A DNA stretch of 43,454 bases. Origin: a virus. Each line of letters begins with the position of its first letter. Position 1 is the stretch's first letter. Positions 23,452 to 31,974 of this stretch are shown one piece after another. Below the pieces are notes generated by a model. The model saw only the letters and a program-made list of their open reading frames with translations. It was not told where the DNA came from and searched no databases. The position numbers were made by a program, and so were the translations under genes. The stretch spans positions 1 to 43,454 of IMG/VR virus record IMGVR_UViG_3300037010_000881; one strand, written 5' to 3'.

Positions 23452-24645
23452 TTAATCTATATTTCCAGAGCGTACTTTTGTTACTAGTTCACGTCTAGCA
23501 AAGAATTTTTTAATCATATCTAACGTTTCAACATCTAAGTCAGTATGTGATGGTTTATTACTCAAAGTATCATAAATAGCATTGATTTTTTCAATTGGAG
23601 GTAAATCGTCCGATACGTCTGGTTCCATTTGAACATCTTCACAATCGTGAGATGCTAGAGTAGATACAATATCATCAAGTTTAATTGAGCGTAGTTTTAC
23701 TGGTTCCACTACTGGTTCCACTACTGGTTCCACTACTGGTTCCACTACTGGTTCCACTACTGGTTCCACTACTGGTTCCACTACTGGTTCCACTACTGGT
23801 TCCACTACTGGTTCCACTACCATAGGTACACCTATGTTATTACCCCAGTCAATATCTGGTGTTATATCATCTTTAATAGTGTCCTTTACTATTAACGGTG
23901 TCTGACTCATCTCCTTTGGTGGATCCGTTTCTAGCGCTGTTTTAATGCCGGTATTTGTTTTTTTATCATTATAATCCTTGATTGCAATATTGGTTGCAAT
24001 AGTCAAATAAATTGCTAAAGGATCGAATACAAAAATAATCAGCAGTATTAAAATATTAGTAGCCGAATCAGGGTCAGCTCCCATAGCTTTTGCTATGAAG
24101 ACGATTGGGCCAACATGAGAATCTACAACAATTTGTTCTTGTGCTAAGGTTTGCAATTCGGCGGTAACTTCATTCAACCTAGTATTTACCTGAGTTAATT
24201 CGGTCCCAAATTGTGTCATTAGTTTCTGACGTCCTCTAACATCTTTCGTCGGTAGCTGAGATATTTGCTTATCAATATCCTCTTTACGTTTTTGAAGCGA
24301 TATTTGTTCCTGTTTTTTTAACTCAACATTAGCTGTCATTTGCTTCATACTAACAGTGTCAGCTTGGTATGCAGCACTCAAGTACCCGTATATCCCTAGT
24401 GATGTTAGTAACATTATGGCTAGAGTTAGTATGATGGCGGGGATCTTAATTGCCCATCCGACAGTATCTTTAAATCGGTACAAGAATGATAGTACTATCA
24501 ATTTACCAGCTTCAACAGAACCACCCATAAACACTACTGACCAAAACGCTCCTGAAAAAGTATGAGCTAACCCATACACGCTGAAGAAAGCAGCAGCTAC
24601 AGCCACCGCTGTAGCTGTACTGAACATTAAGGCAATAAAGATCAT
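23452..24645 (-). CDS. Multi-spanning membrane protein with ten VEPV repeats
   Basis: This 397-residue protein has hydrophobic segments at about 1-25, 30-52, 65-92 and 195-225. Between them lies a long coiled-coil-like stretch (TANVELKKQEQISLQKRKED) facing one side of the membrane. After the last segment a soluble tail carries ten exact tandem copies of Val-Glu-Pro-Val, then an acidic C-terminal domain. Its place between the GroES-like and gp44 genes suggests early/middle expression, perhaps anchoring a complex at the inner membrane. No family is recognised. Confidence 0.65.
   Translation of the reverse strand: MIFIALMFSTATAVAVAAAFFSVYGLAHTFSGAFWSVVFMGGSVEAGKLIVLSFLYRFKDTVGWAIKIPAIILTLAIMLLTSLGIYGYLSAAYQADTVSMKQMTANVELKKQEQISLQKRKEDIDKQISQLPTKDVRGRQKLMTQFGTELTQVNTRLNEVTAELQTLAQEQIVVDSHVGPIVFIAKAMGADPDSATNILILLIIFVFDPLAIYLTIATNIAIKDYNDKKTNTGIKTALETDPPKEMSQTPLIVKDTIKDDITPDIDWGNNIGVPMVVEPVVEPVVEPVVEPVVEPVVEPVVEPVVEPVVEPVVEPVKLRSIKLDDIVSTLASHDCEDVQMEPDVSDDLPPIEKINAIYDTLSNKPSHTDLDVETLDMIKKFFARRELVTKVRSGNID
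23699..23820 (-). repeat. Ten tandem 12-bp repeats
   Basis: The unit GGTTCCACTACT (plus strand) repeats ten times with no visible base change, coding VEPV each time. Copy number change keeps the frame. Confidence 0.9.
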
Positions 24646-24655
24646 TGGATCCCTC

Positions 24656-24949
24656 TTATTCTTCTACAATAGCGATGATGTGTTCTTCACTAGTTCTCCA
24701 GTACGATTTGCCTTGGTACTTAAACTCGTCAGTCCACATTAATGGAGTTACAATAACAGCATCTCCAACTTTAACGTCTTTAACTTCTGGTCCCACAAAA
24801 TGCACATCAACCACTCGAAGTTTTTTAGAACTATCTTCTGCAGTGGAAGTAATGTAAATACCTCCCTTAGTTGTTTCATCTGCACTGAACATACCATTAC
24901 GTACTTGTTCACGGAATGTAAAAATAACACTACTATTTAATGCTCTCAT
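24656..24949 (-). CDS. GroES/gp31-like co-chaperonin
   Basis: T4 gp31 replaces host GroES on GroEL so that the capsid protein can fold. This 97-residue protein has the matching layout: a beta-rich start (VIFTFREQVRNGMF), a mobile-loop-like TTKGGIYITS near 27-36, then VVDVHFVGPEVKDVKVGDAVIVTPLMWTDEF, the GroES beta-barrel pattern of VGPxVxDVxVGD. Length agrees with GroES (about 97). Confidence 0.75.
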   Translation of the reverse strand: MRALNSSVIFTFREQVRNGMFSADETTKGGIYITSTAEDSSKKLRVVDVHFVGPEVKDVKVGDAVIVTPLMWTDEFKYQGKSYWRTSEEHIIAIVEE

Positions 24950-25177
24950 TTATTCTACCTCTTCTGGTAACACTTCTGATCGATCTTCTACTTTATCTGC
25001 CAGTGGAATTACTGACGGTATAGATCTAGTTTTTAATTTACGTTTTAACCTTTTTTCTACAAAGTTTTCACGCGCTGTTACTTCTGTTGGTATAGGAGCA
25101 CTCGCGATGTCCTGTTTGATCTTCAATACATCAAAATTGACTTCTACCCCTCTAGCAGATTTTACAATATTAGCCAT
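24950..25177 (-). CDS. Small basic hypothetical protein (75 aa)
   Basis: I chose the ATG at 25177 (MANIVKSARGVEVNF), eight bases after AAGGAG; an upstream in-frame start lies inside a palindrome. The protein has a basic middle (VEKRLKRKLKTRS) and an acidic tail. It directly precedes the co-chaperonin gene. Function unknown. Confidence 0.6.
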   Translation of the reverse strand: MANIVKSARGVEVNFDVLKIKQDIASAPIPTEVTARENFVEKRLKRKLKTRSIPSVIPLADKVEDRSEVLPEEVE

Positions 25178-25203
25178 AGTTCCGTAACTCCTTAAAAAGA
25201 TGC

Positions 25204-25233
25204 ACATATTTATGCCAATTGGCATAAATATGT
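25204..25233 (-). terminator. 30-bp perfect palindrome with T run
   Basis: ACATATTTATGCCAA and its exact complement abut without a loop. On the minus strand a TCTTTTT run follows, then AAGGAG of the next gene. It is a terminator or attenuator; it also contains a CATAAATA late-promoter-like core. Confidence 0.55.
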
Positions 25234-25235
25234 AC

Positions 25236-25769
25236 TTATGCTTTTATAAAATCAGTGAATGGTAGGTTGAACAAAACACTGTCAATATCATGAACTCCAA
25301 TCAAATACAAAACATACGACGAAACACTACTACCTCGTCCTACGCCCCACACAATACCGTTCTTATTGAACGTATCCACTATATAAATCAAACAACGTAA
25401 TACCTGTGTAAGTCCATGTACTTCATACGCATGCAACTCAGCCATAATGCGTTGGATTCGTATTACTAATTCCTTATCAGAATTAATGTCTTCGTTATTT
25501 GTTAGTTTATCTAACAAATAACTCTGAAGGTCGATATCGTAATAATCTTTAGGTATTGCCCAATCGAAGTTTAATGGTTTTAGAGATGTTTTTATACGTA
25601 TTTGTTCCGGTTTACTTAACATTTTATTGTACGTGTTAATATTATCTGTTACAACATTAACGTACAATTTACCTACCGATACTTTAGAAATAAATTGCTC
25701 AATATTTTTGCTATCTATTTCTACATCTCCATCATACCATAACCAATAATCTCCAATTTGTGTTTTCAT
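25236..25769 (-). CDS. DnaE (PolIII alpha)-like palm fragment, N-terminal part
   Basis: The C-terminal third of this 177-residue protein matches DnaE: GIVWGVGRGSSVSSYVLYLIG at 138-158, then VHDIDSVLFNLPFTDFIKA, where DnaE has the GRGSAAGS motif and FERFLN. The protein stops exactly where DnaE would continue into PDIDIDF, and that motif opens the gene at 20969. Residues 66-115 resemble the preceding helical DnaE segment (LLDKL ... RIMAELHAYEVHGL). The PHP domain is absent. The start overlaps the upstream stop as ATGA. Confidence 0.75.
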   Translation of the reverse strand: MKTQIGDYWLWYDGDVEIDSKNIEQFISKVSVGKLYVNVVTDNINTYNKMLSKPEQIRIKTSLKPLNFDWAIPKDYYDIDLQSYLLDKLTNNEDINSDKELVIRIQRIMAELHAYEVHGLTQVLRCLIYIVDTFNKNGIVWGVGRGSSVSSYVLYLIGVHDIDSVLFNLPFTDFIKA

Positions 25770-26092
25770 GTCAATGGTGAAATGTATTCACTCGAATTAT
25801 TATCAGATGGTGGAGGTGGAGTATTTGGTATAAATTGTTGCTGAATTGGTGGTCTACTAATTGGCGGTACAAAACCTGTTGACGCACCTCCCCACGCGGT
25901 AGGTGGTGCTGGTTTATTCTCTACTTCGACATCAACTTCATCTTCAATAGATGAAATTTTTTGCTTAATTTTAGTCCATTGTTCAGCATTAGGAGCCCAA
26001 TCAGCTGGTTGCATTTCTTCAATGCCTTGTAACCAGGCTTTGAATTCTGTCAAAGATATTCCTGATCGAGATTTTTTAATTCGCTTTGCCAT
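25766..26092 (-). CDS. Small Pro-rich hypothetical protein (108 aa)
   Basis: The N-terminal half (SLTEFKAWLQGIEEMQPADWAP) looks like a short helical domain; the C-terminal half is Pro/Ser/Gln-rich (PPIQQQFIPNTPPPP) and probably disordered. It is coupled by ATGA to the DnaE-like gene, suggesting a replication context. Function unknown. Confidence 0.6.
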   Translation of the reverse strand: MAKRIKKSRSGISLTEFKAWLQGIEEMQPADWAPNAEQWTKIKQKISSIEDEVDVEVENKPAPPTAWGGASTGFVPPISRPPIQQQFIPNTPPPPSDNNSSEYISPLT

Positions 26093-26099
26093 AATTATC

Positions 26100-26591
26100 T
26101 CATATAAAATTTAAAAGATTCCCAACATATACATGCTTGAGATGTTTTTGAACATCATGTGGTGTAATGCATACCCAATGTTTTGGAGATATTGGGTGAC
26201 ATAACATCTGATGTTTGTTTAGTAATGGGGCAACATTCTTACTAACTGGTTTATATTCAGTTATAATAATCTTGTGACCACTATGATGGTTCTGTATGGG
26301 TCCATAAACGAATGCTGAGAAGTCTTTACCTGCCGCATTACCTAATTCTACACTATCGATTTGCATCGTTTCAGTGTCAAAAATTAGGATGTTCCAGCTT
26401 GCAGGGACATCAAACGAAAACCCACCCAAACTTACAGTAAAGGTGGGGGCCGTAATTTCTTCTAAGATATTCAATGGAGCAATACAGAAATCCTTATCGT
26501 CTGTATCCAGACACCAAAAATATTCAGACTTGACAGGAGTATGAATACTGTCAAGTATGATAGTTTGGTTATTTTCATCAAAAATAAGCAT
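26100..26591 (-). CDS. Hypothetical protein (163 aa)
   Basis: This soluble beta-rich protein ends in WVCITPHDVQKHLKHVYVGNLLNFI, with several His and aromatic residues. It is first in the unit that includes the DnaE-like, co-chaperonin and clamp-loader genes, directly downstream of a good sigma70-type promoter. No family is recognised. Confidence 0.6.
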   Translation of the reverse strand: MLIFDENNQTIILDSIHTPVKSEYFWCLDTDDKDFCIAPLNILEEITAPTFTVSLGGFSFDVPASWNILIFDTETMQIDSVELGNAAGKDFSAFVYGPIQNHHSGHKIIITEYKPVSKNVAPLLNKHQMLCHPISPKHWVCITPHDVQKHLKHVYVGNLLNFI

Positions 26592-26621
26592 TAACTGTTC
26601 CTTTAATTTGTATCAGCTTCG

Positions 26622-26650
26622 ATTATACAATGTACTGTACAAAATATCAA
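26622..26650 (-). promoter_or_regulatory. Sigma70-type promoter with palindromic spacer
   Basis: On the minus strand TTGATA and TATAAT are exactly 17 bases apart, about 30 bases before the start at 26591. The spacer holds the 11-bp palindrome TGTACAGTACA, a possible operator. Confidence 0.7.
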
Positions 26651-26657
26651 GTTGTTT

Positions 26658-28178
26658 TTAATAATCCAAAGATATATCACTTTCGATTTGAGCCATTATA
26701 TTATCCTGAGTCTGGTCAAATATATCATCGTAATTACGATATTTGATGACATTGTTTGTAAATGGATACTTGGCCTCATTATAATATTGGATACGAAGTA
26801 GCAAATGCTTTTTACTATACTTTAACGTGCTGCAAATATCATATACATTAATGTGGCTCTTATCTTTCCCCATTCGTAAGCCACGACCAATAGCTTGGAT
26901 GACCCTTGTAAAAGATTTACCTACGTCAATAAAAAATAGGTTAAAAATTCTATCAATACTCAGTCCAGTACCAGCAATCTGAACAGTAGCGATTACTGTT
27001 AGGTTATCGTTAGTCTCGAATAAATCATATACTTTTTTTCTATCTTCTGCACTATCAGCACCACATAAAAATATAGAATTGGGTATTAGTTTTTGTAGTT
27101 TTTTACCAACGTTAACACTACTAACCAATACTAAACTATTACCTTTAGCTTGTTGAGATTTTTGATAAATCGAATTACTGATCCATTCTAATCGTTCCTT
27201 TCTAATTTGCAAATAAGATTTTTCTGCGGTAAAGTCAGGAAAATATCCAGCTGGGTGATTTTCGTACAACTGTTGGATATTGATGCCGAGAGTGGCACTA
27301 TAACCTTCTTCAATCATCTTACTAGCTGGAACTTTATATACCACATTTCCGAACGCGGCATGAATTGTCATTCTATCAGCTTGCTCTTTTGGTAATGTTC
27401 CTGTTAAACCAAATCGATAAGGAATATTACAACCATGAACATTAACCAGATCATTTAAAATTTTACTTTTTGCTGTATGAACTTCATCTACCACAACAAC
27501 TTGGAACTGAGCAATAATCTGAGGATGGTTCTTGATTGCTTGCCAGGTGCTAATTACGTGCAAATGATCTAAATCTTTTGTACTGCCAGTATATTCCCCA
27601 ACATCCAAACCAGCAGACTTAAAGTCTTTCATGGTCTGTATTACCAATGACGTACTAGGAACTATTGTGATGGTTCGTAAATTCTTTTTTCCGTAAGCAT
27701 TCACTAATGCTGCATTAATCCAAGACTTACCACTATTCGTAGATGCTTCAATCATTGCAGTACCAGCATCTATTAACGCATTAGTAGCTTCCACCTGATA
27801 ATACCTCAACTTCATAGGCTTACCAAATTTGTCAATTACCATCGGAAACTCGTCTTCAGTTACATAATCTACCTTTACGTATGGTCCTTTACGACGATCG
27901 TCTATAGTGGGGATATATCCCATTTTAAGCAACTTCCCTATCAATTCCTCTAATAGGTATGTTAATGTGACTCCTGTTTTAGAGAAGAAACGAAGTTTTC
28001 CATCCCATATTCCCAATTTTACTTTTGGGTGAAAAAAGTAACCAGCTGCAAATATACCATATTGGTTATATAATTTATCTGAATCAGAAGGGTCTATTCC
28101 TTCTACTACAGAATTCACTTCATTATTAATAATGATGCGGCATGGTCTTTTTTTAGATAATGTCGTTTTCAATTGCAC
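26658..28178 (-). CDS. uvsW: UvsW-like SF2 helicase
   Basis: UvsW unwinds R-loops and branched DNA during T4 replication and recombination. This 506-residue protein has an N-terminal DNA-binding region, the Q-like LRYYQVEA near 124-131, Walker A ASTNSGKS at 145-152, DEVH at 231-234, LTGT near 262, a motif V-like ATVQIAGTGLS and motif VI QAIGRGLRMGK near 430. Length is close to T4 UvsW (about 500). Its place next to UvsY and UvsX supports the name. Confidence 0.88.
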   Translation of the reverse strand: MQLKTTLSKKRPCRIIINNEVNSVVEGIDPSDSDKLYNQYGIFAAGYFFHPKVKLGIWDGKLRFFSKTGVTLTYLLEELIGKLLKMGYIPTIDDRRKGPYVKVDYVTEDEFPMVIDKFGKPMKLRYYQVEATNALIDAGTAMIEASTNSGKSWINAALVNAYGKKNLRTITIVPSTSLVIQTMKDFKSAGLDVGEYTGSTKDLDHLHVISTWQAIKNHPQIIAQFQVVVVDEVHTAKSKILNDLVNVHGCNIPYRFGLTGTLPKEQADRMTIHAAFGNVVYKVPASKMIEEGYSATLGINIQQLYENHPAGYFPDFTAEKSYLQIRKERLEWISNSIYQKSQQAKGNSLVLVSSVNVGKKLQKLIPNSIFLCGADSAEDRKKVYDLFETNDNLTVIATVQIAGTGLSIDRIFNLFFIDVGKSFTRVIQAIGRGLRMGKDKSHINVYDICSTLKYSKKHLLLRIQYYNEAKYPFTNNVIKYRNYDDIFDQTQDNIMAQIESDISLDY

Positions 28179-28611
28179 TAACCCTCAATTTTACAATATT
28201 GTTCAAAGCAAAACCTCGAGATCTGAATGCGTCAACTACCGCTTCGTATTTTTCACTAAGCTCTAGTACTTCCAAATACAATTCATGTTTTACTAAATAA
28301 CTAGTTTCATTATTGATGTAGTTCTCTTTATCCCTAGTGTTTAAATCTCGATTGTTCGTTTCAGTATATTGTTTCCACAATTTTCCACGAACACGGTCTA
28401 CTTCCTTTTCCATATATTTTTTCAATATGGTTAGTTCTACACGCTTTTGGTCATAATATGACATCCAGGTGGCGTGTTCAACATTTGCCTGTTGAATAGA
28501 CTTACCTTTCATTGAAAGGTGCAATTCAACATCTTTCAAGTAGATTTCGTACTCGTTCAATATTTTAGGCAAATGTTCTAATTTTTCACCTACAGCTGAC
28601 ATTAGACTCAA
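28153..28611 (-). CDS. uvsY: UvsY-like recombination mediator
   Basis: UvsY helps UvsX load on gp32-coated single strands. This 152-residue, strongly helical protein has WMSYYDQKRVELTILKKYM near residue 49-67 and a C-terminal VLELSEKYEAVVDAFRSRGFALNNIVKLR that matches the UvsY pattern of a helix followed by a Arg and aromatic motif. T4 UvsY has about 137 residues. It lies between uvsW, which it overlaps, and one gene before uvsX. Identification is by pattern and synteny. Confidence 0.7.
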   Translation of the reverse strand: MSLMSAVGEKLEHLPKILNEYEIYLKDVELHLSMKGKSIQQANVEHATWMSYYDQKRVELTILKKYMEKEVDRVRGKLWKQYTETNNRDLNTRDKENYINNETSYLVKHELYLEVLELSEKYEAVVDAFRSRGFALNNIVKLRVSAIENDII

Positions 28612-29021
28612 TGTATCATCCTTCTGGTAGTATTAATATAAGCAATGACCCCACCACGTTCGATTTCAGGATGTGTGTCGTTAGATCTAACATCCTCTGT
28701 CTCATTTAAATATTGAGTGATTATGGCTGCATCGTTAGTTTCGACTACTGAAATTGGAATTATAATAGTTAAAATTCTGGATGCTAATGAGCCTGGTGGG
28801 GCGTATTGGTGTCTATCTTTACTCAACATCGACACCATAATAACCATTTCTGGGCCAATAATCTCAACTGAATTCCAAGAAATTGTGTTAGGAGGTACTC
28901 GTAGGTACTTACTAACACCCTCTGCTACAAAGTCAATATGTGACCATATCTCATCTGTAGCCAATCGGTACTGTTGTTCCCTTTCCAGGAATTTTAAGTA
29001 CATTGTATCGAGGGTGTCCAT
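28608..29021 (-). CDS. Hypothetical protein between uvsX and uvsY (137 aa)
   Basis: This soluble alpha/beta protein starts right after uvsX and overlaps uvsY by an ATGA. It contains a hydrophobic strand ILTIIIPISVV and SWNSVEIIGPEMVIMVS, but no motif known to me. The position suggests a role in recombination or replication. Confidence 0.6.
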   Translation of the reverse strand: MDTLDTMYLKFLEREQQYRLATDEIWSHIDFVAEGVSKYLRVPPNTISWNSVEIIGPEMVIMVSMLSKDRHQYAPPGSLASRILTIIIPISVVETNDAAIITQYLNETEDVRSNDTHPEIERGGVIAYINTTRRMIH

Positions 29022-29025
29022 GATA

Positions 29026-30132
29026 TTATTCCGAGTCTGCTAACGCATGCTGCTTTCTAGCAGCTTTAGTTTCTGCCACTGTAGCTCCTTGATCAGGATC
29101 TTCCTCATCCGTTAGTGATTTTAGGAACGTATCTTCACGGGATTCGGCGACTGACAACAGAGTATCAACATGAGCATCTAAGTTTTTAGCTTGGAATTTG
29201 ACGTCAGTGCCGTCAATAGTATACCAAGATCCGCCACGTTTCAGTACACCAATTTCTTCCATCGATTCAATTAGCCCAGATTTTGGATCCATACCTGTTG
29301 AGTATGGTACCTCAATCGTGACAGTTTGAAACGGTCTAGTAAATCTAGTCTTGAACCCTTCACACTTCATTCGGATGCCAGTGATTATGGTATCTTCTTT
29401 CAGTTTTAAACGAGTTACTAACACGATTTGAGAGCACGCATACCGTATAGCATCGCCAACTTTCCATACACCTTCACCTGCAAGTATTTGATCTTGTGTG
29501 GCACGATATACTTGATGTGTTACTACCATTTGGATATTTAAATGCTTGATACCAGATACGAAATTTCGTAACATAGCTTTCAATTGTTTTGCACGTTGAC
29601 CTTGATCACCTTTTTGATCACCTTTTTCGAAGTTAGCTAATTCAGTATCAGTTGCTAACATATCCAAACTATCAATTGCAACAAACACTGGAGGTTGATC
29701 TGGATTATCTGCTAATGTACCATATTCTTTTTGATACATTTTGATAAAGTTGGAAATTACTTTAATTACTTGGGATATTGTAGATACGTCATAATATTTG
29801 TACATCGGCGATTCTACATCTGCCCCAATAGCAGTCATATAATCATTATCTAAAGCATTTTCTGAATCAATAACCAAACACAAATGGCCTTCGTCTTGTG
29901 CGTTTTTGATTAGATTACCTACCAGGAAACTCTTACCAGATCCAGATGGGCCAGCTACACAAGTAATTCGTCCCTGTGGAGTTCCCTTACGGAATACACC
30001 AGACATAATCTTGTTAAGCACATAGTTACCAAATGATACCCAATTGCTTGGTGGGCTAGATAACCCACTAACACCTTCAATTTTACCAATTTCTTTTTCA
30101 AAGGACTTTAAAAAATCTACATTCATTGCCAT
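29026..30132 (-). CDS. uvsX: UvsX/RecA-like recombinase
   Basis: UvsX forms filaments on single-stranded DNA and drives strand exchange and recombination-dependent replication. This 368-residue protein has Walker A GPSGSGKS at 61-68, a Walker B region VFVAIDSLDMLA near residue 145-155, MVVTHQVY near 205-212, and an acidic C-terminus (DEEDPDQG). The next ATG (MNVDFL) is also possible. It lies between gp32-type and uvsY-type genes. Confidence 0.9.
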   Translation of the reverse strand: MAMNVDFLKSFEKEIGKIEGVSGLSSPPSNWVSFGNYVLNKIMSGVFRKGTPQGRITCVAGPSGSGKSFLVGNLIKNAQDEGHLCLVIDSENALDNDYMTAIGADVESPMYKYYDVSTISQVIKVISNFIKMYQKEYGTLADNPDQPPVFVAIDSLDMLATDTELANFEKGDQKGDQGQRAKQLKAMLRNFVSGIKHLNIQMVVTHQVYRATQDQILAGEGVWKVGDAIRYACSQIVLVTRLKLKEDTIITGIRMKCEGFKTRFTRPFQTVTIEVPYSTGMDPKSGLIESMEEIGVLKRGGSWYTIDGTDVKFQAKNLDAHVDTLLSVAESREDTFLKSLTDEEDPDQGATVAETKAARKQHALADSE

Positions 30133-30163
30133 ATTGTACCTCTACCTTATATCGATCCACCAA

Positions 30164-30195
30164 AAAATAAAGGTGGAACAATCCACCTTTATTTT
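30164..30195 (-). terminator. Terminator after the gp32-like gene
   Basis: Fourteen-base arms (AAAATAAAGGTGGA and its complement) flank an ACAA loop with a T-rich tail on the minus strand, between the gp32-like gene and uvsX. Confidence 0.85.
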
Positions 30196-30213
30196 ATTCA
30201 AAATATTGCCAAA

Positions 30214-31140
30214 TTAGCCAGCAGCTCTTGCTTCACGTTTAGCTTTTAATTGAGCTAGTAATGCAGCAGCTTCTGCTTCATCGGAATCCAGATCGCTTGA
30301 TGCTGCAACAGACACAGTAGGTGTTGGAGATGCAACTGGACGATCTTCATCATCTGTGGACGCTACGCGAGTACGATTTTTAGACGACATTGCGGCAAAT
30401 GCTGCGTTATCATCACCATTATCATCACCATCGTCGTCAGAGATTCGTTTGCCAGTTAATGCAGATTCCAACAGGCTATTAACTAATTTCAAATCAGGTT
30501 TTTTAGGTAACAGTGTTGACAGATCAACAATATTAGCTTCAACGTTAGTGATTTGATCTTCGGACAAATCTGTAGATTTGCGAGCAAATTTACTCAATGT
30601 GTATGAAGCAAATTCACCTTGTTTGGTTTTTTTGATAAGGAAGTCTGTACCACCTTCAAACGCGTATGGAGCTTCATCCAATTCACCAGACTCGAACGCA
30701 TCTTTGATGATTTTGAACAAACTATATCCTAGTTGCAGCAATTTGACTTTACCTACTGCGTTTTCGTGTTTTGGATCAATAATTGGATCTTCCAATACCA
30801 ATACTTGAGCAACATAATTACGTGTTTTGTAGTACAGTTTACCATTTACTTTGTCATCAACATCGTAATAGTCTTTAGCTACTTTACAGATAGGGCATTC
30901 CTCACCATATTGGCTTAAACATGCAACAGTTTTCTTTTCACCATTGATTTTGAGAGAGTGAGAAAGTTTCTCAACTAGGAAACCTAGAGAGTTTTCTTCA
31001 TTTGCGTCGGGGAGGAAACGGACACGTGCTTGTGCATCTTCTGGCATCTTGAAGTATGCGTAATAGTTGTTTTGATTACTGCCACTGTTAGTGGAGGCTG
31101 AAAAACGTTCTTGCAGGGCTTTAAAATTTACTTTACTCAT
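30214..31140 (-). CDS. gp32-like single-stranded DNA-binding protein
   Basis: It covers single strands and organises replication and recombination. This 308-residue protein has a basic N-terminus, a zinc site H61, C74, C82, C85 (T4 gp32 has the same order His, Cys, Cys, Cys with a 12-residue first gap), a core domain with many Lys and aromatic residues, and an acidic C-terminal tail (SDDDGDDNGDDN ... DLDSDEAE) as used for partner binding. T4 gp32 has 301 residues. It has its own terminator and a late-promoter-like core upstream. Confidence 0.9.
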   Translation of the reverse strand: MSKVNFKALQERFSASTNSGSNQNNYYAYFKMPEDAQARVRFLPDANEENSLGFLVEKLSHSLKINGEKKTVACLSQYGEECPICKVAKDYYDVDDKVNGKLYYKTRNYVAQVLVLEDPIIDPKHENAVGKVKLLQLGYSLFKIIKDAFESGELDEAPYAFEGGTDFLIKKTKQGEFASYTLSKFARKSTDLSEDQITNVEANIVDLSTLLPKKPDLKLVNSLLESALTGKRISDDDGDDNGDDNAAFAAMSSKNRTRVASTDDEDRPVASPTPTVSVAASSDLDSDEAEAAALLAQLKAKREARAAG

Positions 31141-31206
31141 TTTTATTTCCGTTCTTTATAGGTTAGTTTCACTTCGTAATGTTCTCATCCATTTGATTGG
31201 ATGAGG

Positions 31207-31216
31207 ATATTTATAC
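31207..31216 (-). promoter_or_regulatory. T4-like late promoter core
   Basis: The minus strand reads GTATAAATAT, with the exact TATAAATA core, 67 bases before the gp32-like gene. Confidence 0.55.
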
Positions 31217-31221
31217 TGCTT

Positions 31222-31974
31222 TTATAACAAGAATCCACTAGGGGTCAGATCTTTTCCAATGAATATATTATTATGTTCCTCGACACTAATCTTGTAATGA
31301 TTGTTGTCGATCATAACTATAACATCAATGTTCTGTAGATCCAACTGTGTGACTATCCAACTAATTGGAATTGTTACATTGTTGAACGACCATTTGTTTG
31401 TTCCATGTGGTGTACTATACAACTGTTCGTTGAAGAAGTCAACTATCTTTTGTAGGTTGGGCCTAGATTTTATAACATAGCTGATGCTGGGTAACGCGTT
31501 TTCGGAGAAGAACATGCTTACTGTTATAGAATAATTGGACATAAAAGTCTCTTGAGTATGTACGTTTCTGAATCTACTCAACATAAATCCTATATTCTTT
31601 AATTGAAAACCGTTTCTACCTTTAAGTTTTTTGTTTATGTTACCATCTTTTCTAATGGTACGTTCGTACGGTTTGGTATAGCCAGGACCAATTTCAATTT
31701 TTTTGTATTCTCTGCTATTACCTCGACTATCTATAGCGTCAGCGCCAGTAGGCTTATTGTTATGTATAATATCTAATTCCGGATATATGCTTTGATCTAC
31801 AGCTACAGCGGCTTTTTCTCTAAAGGTATTGTTATGGTTAATGTTGTAGCCGAGTATTCTATTAATATCAGCTACAGCTTTAGTAAAAGTTTGAATATGA
31901 TGAATATGATCATTAGAAATTACTTGTTCATCATTAAAAGTATTGGTACGTGCTTTCAATGTATTACTCCACAT
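31222..31974 (-). CDS. Putative nuclease, PD-(D/E)XK-like
   Basis: In this 250-residue protein the stretch GADAIDSRGNSREYKKIEIG (about residues 77-96) has an Asp followed by E-x-K, as in PD-(D/E)XK nucleases; the rest is alpha/beta without a named family. It begins MWSNTLKARTN, with no ribosome-binding site and with the start codon inside the 3' arm of an inverted repeat. It sits between virion genes and the gp32-like gene, a place where a stand-alone mobile nuclease could insert. The call rests on one motif. Confidence 0.45.
   Translation of the reverse strand: MWSNTLKARTNTFNDEQVISNDHIHHIQTFTKAVADINRILGYNINHNNTFREKAAVAVDQSIYPELDIIHNNKPTGADAIDSRGNSREYKKIEIGPGYTKPYERTIRKDGNINKKLKGRNGFQLKNIGFMLSRFRNVHTQETFMSNYSITVSMFFSENALPSISYVIKSRPNLQKIVDFFNEQLYSTPHGTNKWSFNNVTIPISWIVTQLDLQNIDVIVMIDNNHYKISVEEHNNIFIGKDLTPSGFLL

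Noticed and set aside
23698-23822. Tandem repeats as a CRISPR array or replication origin iterons
   Set aside because: The unit is 12 bp with no spacers and codes for VEPV in frame within a gene.
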